Positions 22,266 to 32,400 of a DNA stretch of 64,000 bases are shown here, piece after piece. The position numbers and the translations under genes are program-made. Numbering within the stretch: the stretch's first letter is position 1; each line of letters starts with the position of its first letter. The DNA is from Perilla frutescens (lineage: Eukaryota > Streptophyta > Magnoliopsida > Lamiales > Lamiaceae): positions 44,881,588 to 44,945,587 of the forward strand of contig BRKX01000018.1 in assembly GCA_026008535.1 (NCBI GenBank). The letters run 5' to 3'. The notes under the pieces were generated by a model. That model was not told where the DNA came from and did not search any database. It saw only the letters and a program-made list of their open reading frames with translations.

Positions 22266-22289
22266 TCAGCATCAACTAAATATATGTCT

Positions 22290-22719
22290 ACAAATATTTC
22301 CTTTTTAGCTTCTTTGCAGTCTCAACTTGTTGCTCAACAAGCTCTCTTTGTTCATCATCTATATACTCAACCTCTCCATCAACAACTTCTCCAATCATAT
22401 CAATATTATCTTATTTCTCCTCTAAATATAGCGTAAACTCCCTACTTTCTTCACCCCCTCTTATCAATAACCAAAAATCTGCCTCACAGTCACCAACCTT
22501 GAATTCATCATTTTCATCATACCCGTAAAATTTCTTAGCCCCCATTATAACCTAATTGTTCATAGAGGCCTTCTAAATACCTCCAAACCATCTACGTATG
22601 TCCACAAAATCAAATGCAATCATTCTACCTTCTAAATACATAAGTTTACCCGTATCATTGAGTGTCATTCCTCCATGCATGAGCTTCAATGTGTACCAGA
22701 AATGACACCCATCTAACAT
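22290..22719 (-). pseudogene. MULE transposase N-terminal domain, decayed
   Basis: On the minus strand from 22719 the frame reads CHFWYTLKLMHGGMTLNDTG and then KLMYLEGRMIAFDFVDIRRW, the arrangement seen in the N-terminal domain of plant MULE transposases (HGG..., Y-L-x-G, then FGY-type ending). A stop interrupts it. After a shift, KFYGYDENDEFKVGDCEADF and an acidic region follow, running into the LTR insertion. It is the 5' half of the gene whose 3' part is at 16290-16936. Confidence 0.6.
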
Positions 22720-23216
22720 AAATAAAACGAGGAACCATCAAAATCAAAAACCATTACAAGCTTTCAAGCGTAAAATGTGAGAACGAAACCATCAAATGCA
22801 AAATGGAAATCCGACACTTACTGTAGTTTGTGTGTGTCATAGGTAGAAAATACTTCATTTGAATCATCCTGCCGTTTTTTGAAATCAACGAGCTTGTTTG
22901 AAATTGGAAAAAATTTAGGAGAGGAGGGTTGAGTACTTTTGCAATCGGGTGGGAATTAGGGATTTCTATTTTGATTTGGAAATTTTCGTTCAATTTGAGG
23001 ATAAATTTCGCACGTAAGTCACATGCAAACAGCTATCCGTTAATCCGTGAAAGAGCCGTTTAAATTATAGGACAAAAAATGATAGTTCATGTCCTTATGG
23101 GACCACATTTGATCTTTTTTTTTTTTGAAATAGAACCAAAAATGATAGTATTGAGACCAAAATCGGGCTCGAACATGTCCTATAAAACCAAAAATGAAAT
23201 TTTCTCTATACAAATA

Positions 23217-24527
23217 AAATAAAATAAAGTACATAAATTAATCATGGAACATTATTTTGTATTAATTCCTTACAAAAATTCTTTCGTCAGTTCTTTGTGC
23301 ATGCTCTAGTTGGTGGAATAAGTATACAGTGATAAAAAAAAAAAAAAAAAAGAGAGCTCAAATCACACTACTATATACGAACTGGAAGTAATATTTACTC
23401 AAATTGTAATAATAAATAACAACGGTCTCCTTATATAAAAAATAATAAATAGAAATGAAAAATATAATTTTGTCATAGTATGACTAATTAGTTTAGTTTG
23501 ACAGTTTGAAATTACAGTCTTCTCCCCAAAATTTGTCAAAAGCAAAAAAAGAAAAAAAAAAGAATAAGAAGAAAATCAACACTAGTATTTAAGTCGACAC
23601 ACTTGGGTCCATCTAACCTCTTACAGAAGGCATCTCTCTTCTCTTCCCTTTTTATTACGTTGCAATTTCTTTTTCTTTTCTTTTGCTTTTTTTTTAAATA
23701 AACTTTTTAAAAATTACTGAATTTTGATCGTAGTTGTAAATTTAATTTGAACTTTAAATCTCATCAATTTAATGAAATTAGGGCTTCCAAATGTTGACAT
23801 GACAAAAATAACGTATACTTTAATTAGTATTTAGGCTTATCGTATTCGTATCGTTATCGTGTAATAAGAAGAAAAATTTTCATGTCGTGTTCATCAGATT
23901 TGTGTCATGTCACACAATAATATATGCAAATAATTATATATTATTAATACTTAAAATTCAAAATTTAATATTTTCTTCATAAAAGAATTGTTTAATTTCC
24001 TATATATTTTCATGTCAACACGGAACTTTTCTTGTTAGGACAATGCTTATTGTTGTCATTTTCGCGTCGACATGATTACACGATTTGACATTTGACGGTT
24101 GATCCACGACGATTAGGGGTTGAATAATAACCTGAATGTCCAATATATTTGCAACATAAATAAAATTAGTGTTTAAATTCATGATTTTATCTGTAATTGA
24201 CCTCTTTTTAGATGAAAAATTTTCGATTAAAAAAGGGGTTGTTCCATATTCAATTCAAACGTTGATTTTGGACCCAAATTCCAAATTTCTATGAGAAGCT
24301 TCAGTCTTGAATGTTGAACAAACTTTTTTTCTTCCCAAACATAGTTTGACTATTTCCACCATTTCACATCTCATTGTTAAAAAGCGTGCCATTTTTTTAT
24401 TATTTCATAAGCTGGCCAATTTATTCAGTTCATATTCTACTTTCAAAAACTAAGATCTCTCTCCCTATTTTATTTCATTTTATTTCTCCCTTCTCCAATC
24501 GCAGAAAATCTTCACTTGATTTCAGAA
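23217..24527. other. Intergenic DNA and probable promoter/5' leader of the calmodulin-like gene
   Basis: AT-rich, with an A-run at 23334-23350. The segment 24440-24527 is CT-rich (TCTCTCTCCCTATTT, TTTCTCCCTTCTCC), as expected for a plant 5' leader directly before the ATG. No TATA box or start site could be assigned with confidence. Confidence 0.5.
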
Positions 24528-25707
24528 ATGGCTGATGCATTGACTGAAGAGCAGATTGCTGAGTTTCGGGAAGCCTTCTGCCTAATCGATAGAGATTCCG
24601 ACGGTGAGTTTCGTCGTCGAATATTAGTACGATATTGGTCGCTCCGAGCTCGTAAAATTTGATTATATTTATTTTCTTTTAATTGAAAAGGGGTGATCAC
24701 AGTGGAAGAATTGGCAACAGTGATTCAATCTCTGAATGAGCATCCAACAAAAGAAGAAATCCAAGAAATGATGAATGAGGTTGATGCTGATGGAGATGGC
24801 ACCGTTGATTTCGAAGAGTTTTTGAGTATTATGGCAAGAAAAATGAAGGTATTTTTTGTTTTATTTTTTCTTATGTATTTTCAAGAGATTAATTAAAAAT
24901 ATGTATTAATTTGGAGATGATTAATGATAAAATTTGATAGGAAAATGTAGCAGAGGAATTGAAAGAAGCTTTCAAAGTTTTCGATCGAGATCAAGATGGA
25001 TTCATATCAGCAATTGAGGTTGGTGAACTTATTCAATTTTCCATGTGGCTTTGACTTTTTTTTTTTTTGTGTTTAGCCCCTCCAAATTATTTTTGTTATT
25101 AATTAGTAAATTAGCTAATGTCTTAATCGAGCATGTCAAAGTTGTAGTGCTGAGATTATGGTAAGATATACTCCGATCGTTTTATATAAGTGTCGTTTTA
25201 GCAGATTAATTTTTCTTTAAAGAGAATGTCCCTTTACACATGTGAAAAAATCATACTCCATTCGTTTCTATTTAAATGTATGGACACAAATTGGACACAA
25301 ATTGATTTAATTGAATTACCAATGGACACAAATTGATTTAATTGAATTACCTAATACACCTTTGCGTGAATACATTAAATGAGCACAATATATATGTTTG
25401 AATGTATTAAATGAGGGCAAATGTCAATTTTATGTCTCGAATTTGTAGAATGACACTTTTTTTTAAAAATAAAATTATGAAGTTAGAATAACATTTATAT
25501 AGAAACGGAGGGAGTATTATTATGTGATTTTTTTTCTCATTTGATATATTCATACATTCTTTTTTCCCATTATTCTGAGAGATAAAAAAATTAAATAAAA
25601 GTGTATTAAGTAATTTGATTACTTATTATGTGTGTATTTTTTCAAAAAATTATAATATGAAACGAATGAGGTATAAATTAATATATATAAATGTGTGATT
25701 GTTGTAG

Positions 25708-25748
<41 letters not shown>

Positions 25749-26277
25749 TATGCACATATTTAAATGATTCAATGCACACCTCAAATAGTGGTTACTACCA
25801 TTTACAATAAATATTATTTGTTTCAAATATTGGTAGGTTGTAGAACGATATGAGCAATAATTTGACTCTTAACTGCACAAAAGGTCAATATATATCTTTA
25901 TATATATATAATATAAATTAAATCTAATAAACATTACATTTTGGGTCAATTTGACCCCCAAATTTAGCACAGAAGGTCAATTTCGTCCATATGCTATTAT
26001 TGTGGTTAATTACACGCGTGACGTTTCATTTTAAGTCAAATTAGCTCATTATTTAATAAAATTATTTTCCTTTTTCTTTTTTGTCTAAAAAAATGAACAC
26101 AATAATATATCATTTTTTTATTGTGATTATTTGCAGTTAAGAAATGTGATGCTGAATTTGGGAGAAAGATTAAGTGATGAAGAAGCAGAGCAAATGATTA
26201 GAGAAGCTGATTTAGATGGAGATGGGCTTGTTAGCTATGAGGAATTTGTGAGGATGATGATGGCTTCATCTTGCTAA
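24528..26277 (+). CDS. Calmodulin-like protein, four EF-hands (CML8/CML11 type)
   Basis: Four exons: 24528-24603, 24691-24848, 24941-25018 and 26137-26277, giving 150 residues. All four EF-hand loops keep acidic residues at positions 1, 3, 5 and 12: D21-E32 (DRDSDGVITVEE), D57-E68, D93-E104 and D129-E140. It should therefore bind calcium and act as a cytosolic sensor that grips target helices. Intron 1 splits the Gly of the first loop, as in plant calmodulins; introns 2 and 3 fall after residue 78 and after E104. It differs from canonical calmodulin in having substitutions in every loop and helix and a short ...MMASSC tail. The extra introns and sequence resemble the Arabidopsis CML8/CML11 group from memory. 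Intron 3 (1.1 kb) carries a (TA)n tract, and its donor GTTGGT is weak. Confidence 0.95.
25707..25744. repeat. (AT)n microsatellite in CML intron 3
   Basis: About 18 AT units within the large third intron. A short 26-base direct duplication (GGACACAAATTGATTTAATT...) lies at about 25294-25347. Confidence 0.93.
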
Positions 26278-26394
26278 TTACTTATTATTAATTAATTATT
26301 ATTACTCTTTCTTTCTTTTATTTATTTACCATCTAATTGTTGTATTTCGATGGTTTGCCGAGAGTTTAGATGATTAATTTGCTTATTATTTCAA

Positions 26395-26792
26395 TAATTT
26401 AAGGGTAAATCATCATTTATATCCCAAATTATTTACATTTTCTCAAATCTATCCCAAACTAATATTTTTATCAATTAAATACCTAAACTATTTAAAAACT
26501 AATCAAATATATCCCCGGATACATTTTAGGCAAAAAAATTACCTAACGCTTCGGCTAAATATTTGGGTTTTCTTCGTATGTTGTAGCCAAATCGATCATA
26601 TTTGACATACTATCATTATTTTAATTTTTTAAAACTCTTTTTAAGATCTGATTTTGGCTGAAAAATATATTCGATGATAGATTTAATTAGTTTTTAATAG
26701 TTTAGACATTTAATTGATAAAAAAATTAATTTGGGATAGATTTGAGAAAATTGAAATAGTTTGGGATATAAACATGGTTTAGCCTAATTTAA
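26395..26792. mobile_element. MITE family M1, copy 2
   Basis: The element is 26403-26784 (382 bp), flanked by the direct repeat TAATTTAA. It starts GGGTAAATCATCATTTATAT and ends ...ATGGTTTAGCC, with arms inverted over more than 100 bases. The interior CTTCGGCTAAATATTTGGGT also matches copy 1 (4890-5277). It sits about 125 bases downstream of the calmodulin-like stop codon and could contribute to its 3' region. Confidence 0.85.
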
Positions 26793-27139
26793 TTAGGGAC
26801 TATTGAAGTATTAATATATGAAATGAGGAAGCACAGTCACGATGTGACATGTATATTAGTATACTAGCATGAACTGAAATGATGAAAACTTTCCTTTTAA
26901 TTAGGAGATAATCATTTATCCATTTTTGTGTCAATTACCCATTTTGGATGGTTAAATTTTATTTTGTTCAAAAACTTATACATATATAAAAAAAATGTAA
27001 AACCAATTTTATGTGTGGACGGACTAAAATGCTTAGGTTCAGCTCAAACCTAAAAAAAAAGAAAGAAATAGTAGATGTTAAGATTAAAATAAAATAATAA
27101 AAAAGGCAAAAAAATTGGTTACAATGATGTAACCAAGCC

Positions 27140-27675
27140 CTTCCACCCGTAGATCTTCTAGTCAAAATTTTATGTGCCAATCGTGTGTCAATATTAAAAT
27201 TATATATTATTAATAATGTTTTTTGTAAAAATAAAATTTATTATATTATAACTAATCATAGTTAATATTTATTACTAAAAATTGAAATTTTAAAAAATTA
27301 TATACCTTAAGTTGGGAATATAATCAACCCTAAAAAACAATTATATTAACTAAAAAATGAAAATGTCCCGATGAGGATGACCTAGTGGTGGAGTGAAGTT
27401 CCTAGGAGACTAAAAGTCACGGGTTTAAATCTCCTCAATTCCACAGGTCGGGTGTGTAAGTAAAAAAAAAACTAAAAAAATGAAAATTTAATATTGAAAA
27501 ATAATTATAAACCCTAATTGGGCGGAATAAACCCTAAAGAAAATTGTAAAATTATGCAAAAACCTAAAGAAATTAAAATTGAAGAAAAAAATGAAAGAAA
27601 AAGTAATAATTTTGAATTTTGGTATACGACTGATACATACAAATTAGAACTAGATGATCTCAAGTGCCTCCACCC
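27140..27675. mobile_element. MITE family M2, copy 2, with nested SINE
   Basis: The element is 27149-27666, flanked by CTTCCACCC and CCTCCACCC (9 bp, one mismatch). The interior is collinear with 14212-14609, including TTATAAACCCTAATTGG, except for one extra block, the SINE at 27365-27470. Confidence 0.85.
27365..27470 (+). mobile_element. SINE (family S1) inserted in the MITE
   Basis: Starts GTCCCGATGAGGATGACC and continues AGTGGTGGAGTG (A-box region), GGGTTTAAATC (decayed B box) and GGTCGGGTGTGTAAGT with an A-tail. It is flanked by ACTAAAAAATGAAAAT (27349-27364) and ACTAAAAAAATGAAAAT (27470-27486), a target duplication of about 16 bp, as expected for LINE-driven retroposition. The uninterrupted MITE at 14212 lacks this block, confirming the insertion. 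Confidence 0.92.
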
Positions 27676-28110
27676 ACAACCCTGCCCAAAATCGCTCACA
27701 TGCTTAAAAAAACAATAAAAATATTATATCCATTGGAGAAACTTATCACTACTAATAAAACATCATGACTTATAAGTTTATAACATTTTAAATTATCCGT
27801 CTTATATTTGACATACATAGATTTATTTCATTCAACTTAGAATTTATTTAATCTCAATTAAGATTTAACATTTATACAATTTTGTAGATTGTTAGGATGT
27901 TTTAAGGTTTTTTAGGATTTATTATATCTCAATTATAGTTTATACTTATTTTTTAGAATATCTCCTTAAAAACGATACAAGAATATTATCACTATCATTA
28001 TTATTTTTTAAAAAATACACTAAAATCTAGTTATAATCAGAATAAATGAATTAAAATTCAATAAATTCCAACTAAACAATAAATTAGACTTACAATCCAC
28101 ATAAAATGTC

Positions 28111-28170
<60 letters not shown>

Positions 28171-28480
28171 CTTTTTTTTTTAATTTTTGAACAATGACCG
28201 ATAAAATTGGTACAACACAATTATGCACAGTGAGACATTCACTAATATAGTTATATAACATGTAAAAGTGTTGGTTTTTTACTCGTAATAGATGTATGAG
28301 AAGTTAAGTGAAATTGTTATTACTATTTTTTTGAAAGAGAATTTTGTTTTTTTCTTAGAAAAGTAGAATCAATACTCTTTTTTTTTCACATTGAATAATT
28401 TTACGTTAGACCAAGATTCCCAGTTGAAGAACGTTAATGGAGCTCTGTTTTTGCACACTCGTGTGATTATCGAATTACTA
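27676..28480. other. Intergenic DNA upstream of SEC24
   Basis: AT-rich; contains the (TTA)n microsatellite and probably the SEC24 promoter towards its right end. No other gene was seen. Confidence 0.5.
28111..28170. repeat. (ATT)n microsatellite
   Basis: About 20 ATT units. Translated on the minus strand they give a spurious poly-Asn frame. Confidence 0.97.
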
Positions 28481-28499
28481 TCTTTCCATAGTCTAGTTG

Positions 28500-28522
28500 A
28501 TTTGCGTTCCGTGCAGTTAGAG

Positions 28523-28563
<41 letters not shown>

Positions 28564-29449
28564 TTGAATCCCCACCGATCGCCGGTTTTTGATTCCATTA
28601 TCCGCCGGCGAGATCTCTGATCGGGTAATCCGAATTTCTGATTTTGATATTGAATTATGTTGGTAGATATTACGATTGATAAATCATGTTTTTTATATTT
28701 TGGATGGAGAAAAATTCAAATTTCGGCCTTTTTTGGTGTTTGTAGATTCGCTGTAATAATTGCTAATTAGATTGGTTGAAAAAGAGTAATTCGGTGTTAT
28801 TCAATTGTGTTTGATATTTAATTTTCTTTGCTCTTTCTTTTACAGAATGAATTTTAGCGTCTGAGCTGCTTATTTAACTAAAAATCAAATCTTTATGTTT
28901 AGGAGTAATTATTTTGGGGAGTAGTAGTTATTGTTAGCAATGTACATTGTTGTTCTTGTAGAAGTGATATATATGATGTTCCGTTTATTGATTGAAAAAT
29001 TTAATCAAGATCAACCCATGTTTCATACAGTTTTTTTTTTGGTTGTGAATGAACAGCACTGTGAAAGTGAGATCTTTAACTAAAAATGAAATCTTTATTT
29101 TTATATGTAATTTGTTTTGGGAGTGATAGTTATTGTTAGCAATGCACATTGTTGTTCTTGTAGTGACATACAACTTGTTCGGTTTATTCGTTGAAAAATT
29201 TAATCAAGATCACCCCATGATTAATCTAGTACTGGCCGAAAGAGATTATGCTTTGTTTTCCATGTTTTTTTTTTCTTATCTATATATTTTGGTTTTACGA
29301 ATTTAACTTTCTGGATTTTTTTTTGTTTGTATATAGAGCAAGGTGCTATTGGATTAGTCCTGTCTTCCATTTTGTGAATCATGCTTGTTGGGTTATAAAT
29401 GCACAGATTTTGATAGGAGATCAAGAGCAACGGGCAAAAATTAGTCTTC
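28500..29449 (+). other. 5' leader and leader intron of SEC24
   Basis: A (GA)n tract (28519-28560) and a GC-richer stretch (GATCGCCGGTTTTTGA, CCGCCGGCGAGATC) end at GATCGG|GTAATC near 28624, a plausible donor. An acceptor TTTTGATAG at about 29419 precedes GAGATCAAGAGCAACGGGC and the ATG. This gives a leader intron of about 0.8 kb, a common arrangement in plant genes. Inside it a block of about 145 bp is tandemly duplicated (about 28875-29017 and 29075-29220). Confidence 0.6.
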
Positions 29450-32400
29450 ATGGGGACTGAAAATCCTAATCTTCCAAATCATTCATTGAGGCCTTCTTCT
29501 GCACTGCAAAGTGCATCACCTTTTTTATCATCAGCTCCCGTGGTTGGGTCGGAAGCATCAGTCTTTAGGCCTGCATCTCAAGCTTCGTCTCAGTTCCCAG
29601 CACCTCCCTTTGCCTCTGGACCTGTGATGGGACCAGAGGTTCCTGCCTTCAGACCACCTCCACCCGGGAGACCTAATGAACTAGTTAGGCCTACTCCACC
29701 TCCCCTTTCCTCATCATCATCATATGGCCCGCCAACTACAGGATTCCAGCGTTTCCAAAATCCCGTAATGTCCTCAATAGGTCAAGCAGTGCCTCCTCCT
29801 CCTCCTCCGACCGGACCTCCTGCAGGTCCTATCACATTGCCTCCTGCCCCTGTTCTATCACAGCCCCTACCACCATCACTACCTATGGGATCTCCTGATA
29901 GCACTAATATTCCCCCATCTCAACCATTCTCGTTATCCAGGCCTAATTTCCAACCTTCCTCTGCACCAATGGGGCAATCATATGCCACTGCTAGGGGTAC
30001 CTTTCAGCCGTCCTTTCCAGGGGATGCTAATGGAAAACCGAACTCTGTGGCCCAAGCTCCGCCTATGCACCCTTCATCCTTTTCCTCACAGCAGGGAGGC
30101 TATGCTCCACCAGCAGCCCCATCTCCCTTTCTTGCTCAACAAAGAAGTTATGCGCCTGCTCCATCGATGACACCGTCAGGACTCTATCCTGGGGCCCAAA
30201 TGCAGCATCATGGCATCGCACCTCCTATTGCTACTTCACAGGGCTTGGCTGAAGATTTCAGTTCACTGTCTGTTGGGTCTGCACCAGGATCTTATGATAC
30301 AGGTCTTGATGCTGAAGCCTTACCAAGGCCATTGGATGGTGATGTGGAAATAAAGTCTTTTTCAGAGATGTACCCTATGAATTGTAGTTCTAAATTTCTA
30401 CGACTGACGACGAGTGGCATACCAAATTCTCAGTCCTTGGCATCAAGGTGGCATTTGTCTCTTGGGGCCGTTGTTTGTCCTCTGGCAGAAGCTCCTGCTG
30501 GGGTCAGTCTCCATCAGTCATTAAGAGGATACATTTTAGTATATATATCAATCTCACCGGAGCTCTATCATATGCTGATTGTTACTTGATTTTCATTCAG
30601 GAGGAAGTTCCAGTAGTTAATTTCGCAACCACAGGCATCATTCGGTGTAAAAGGTGTCGCACTTACGTGAATCCATATGTGACCTTTACGGACAATGGAA
30701 GGAAGTGGAGATGCAATATGTGTTCTTTACTCAACGATGGTAACCACTTGTTTGATTGACCACTTTACAAGCTTTAAGTGGAATATGTTATTGTCTTGAA
30801 TTTTTAGGTTTTAGATTACAGCATCCTTTGTTGGTGGTGTTGTCTGCATAATATTGCTTCTCTGGCCTCACTATTTCTCTCTAGTTGCCATGGTTACTTT
30901 TATGTCAACAAAGTAATTTACTTGCAGCTCTTCTCTTATTAAATAGAGAAGGGAATAGAGAAAGGAAAGTGCTACGATTAGCATTTTCCTGCTACTATGC
31001 TGTTTTGTGCCTTTTCCATTTTAATTATTATTTATACAAATGGAGTTACAATCTCTTGTCTGTATGTCATTCAAATTTGTTTCTGAATTTTAATCTTTGT
31101 CGTATGACTAGTGGTAAGGTAAGTTAAAAATCTCGTCTTCCATGAAGTTAAGGCCTAAGGAGAATGTACGAGTAAGGGAAGTAGTTTTCTTTCTACTGCC
31201 TCTTGAAAATTAAAATTGCTCAATGGATTTTAGGAGAAGAACAATTTCCTCAAACCAATCTCATCGTATTTTTCTTTTATTGTTCATAACAGTGTGCTTC
31301 TCTAGGTGGTCTGCTGCCTAGTAAGGCATGAAAAAAGACAACACATCCTATGCTTTTATACACGTGGGAATGATAGATTCACATAGAAACTTGAGGAGCT
31401 ACAGGCTAAAATTTCTTGATGCCTCATTATCAATAGTGTGTGCACTTTGGAAATCTTGGGTGAAATTGAAAAACATTTAACCACGGAGTATATATTTATT
31501 CAGTTTATTAACTTCGAAGGTGCCTGGGTTGATTTATCTTAAACTCCTTATGTCCAGTTCAAGGTGATTATTTTGCGCACTTGGATGCTAGTGGAAGAAG
31601 AGTTGATTTGGATCAACGGCCTGAGCTCTTGAAGGGTAGTATTGAGTTAATAGCTCCAGCTGAATATATGGTCCGCCCTCCAATGCCACCACTATATTTT
31701 TTTCTCATCGACGTATCGATATCAGCTGCTAAAAGCGGAATGCTCGAGGTAACATAACTTGTAAAAAATAATAAAATAAATGTGAAGGCGATACTGCATA
31801 TTTTGACACTAATCCATGGATTATAAAATGCTGCGTGCTGTGATCTTGTAGTTTCTTGTTGCACATGAGCAGGATATACCCTGTTCACATCCTCTGGTAG
31901 CGACCATGGATTACCCTCATCATAACAAAAAAAAAAAAAGATTTTTATTGGCAAGTCGTATTTTTGGTGTTTGATTTTTGAGTCACACATTTTTCTTAAT
32001 ATTTCCAGAAAAGAGCTTGATTGTGAACGGATTTCATTTTCCAGAAAATGCAGTGTGAAATATTTTTGAATGTTGGCCTTGTTTGGTGTTCTTACAGTCA
32101 CAGAAAAATATTTTCTCTCCAAACACTAAGCAGGTTTGCATTCCAGTTTCAGTATTGATATAACCAATGTCTAAGAAAAAAATATTTTTTACCGGAATCC
32201 ATGACAACAAACTTATGGGGTTCCTTGGTTGGTGCTTTTTCTTTCTCTCTTTTCCTTATACTTTTGAAAATTTAGTATATGCTTTTTGTGAGTGTAGCTG
32301 GTGCCTGATGCTTAATTGAAACTTTCAGGTGAGCTGGTTGATATAGTAGCTGATATGGTATATTTAATGACATCTGAAATTATTAATAAATTATAATAGT

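Larger units (their letters stand above)
17189..22270 (-). mobile_element. Gag-only Ty3/gypsy-type LTR retrotransposon
   Basis: The element is 17194-22265 (5,072 bp). The LTRs are 17194-18301 and 21154-22265, both starting TGTAACACCC and ending GGGCTGTTACA, and very similar along their length. Next to the upstream (right) LTR is TGGTATCAGAGCGGGT (minus strand, 21150-21135), the initiator-tRNA-Met primer-binding site. Next to the other LTR is a purine tract (TTAGAGAGAAAT). The flanks CTCAA (17189-17193) and CTCAG (22266-22270) are a 5-bp duplication with one change. The 2.85-kb interior encodes only Gag plus a decayed extra frame. No protease, reverse transcriptase, RNase H or integrase is present, so it needs another element for mobility. 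Confidence 0.93.
15131..23216 (-). mobile_element. MULE with decayed transposase, interrupted by an LTR element
   Basis: The element spans 15141-23206. The left end reads GAGAAAATTTCATTTTTGGT and the right end is its inverted copy, with similarity continuing for over 100 bases (GGACATGTT..., ...GACATGAACTATCATTTTT). The flanks are TATATAAATA (15131-15140) and TATACAAATA (23207-23216), a 10-bp duplication with one mismatch, as expected for Mutator elements. Subtracting the nested LTR element (17194-22265) leaves about 3 kb of MULE. Transposase remnants lie on the minus strand on both sides of the insertion. Confidence 0.9.

Noticed and set aside
28058..28261. Minus-strand frame with a long poly-Asn run
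   Set aside because: Produced by the (ATT)n microsatellite; no other coding signal.
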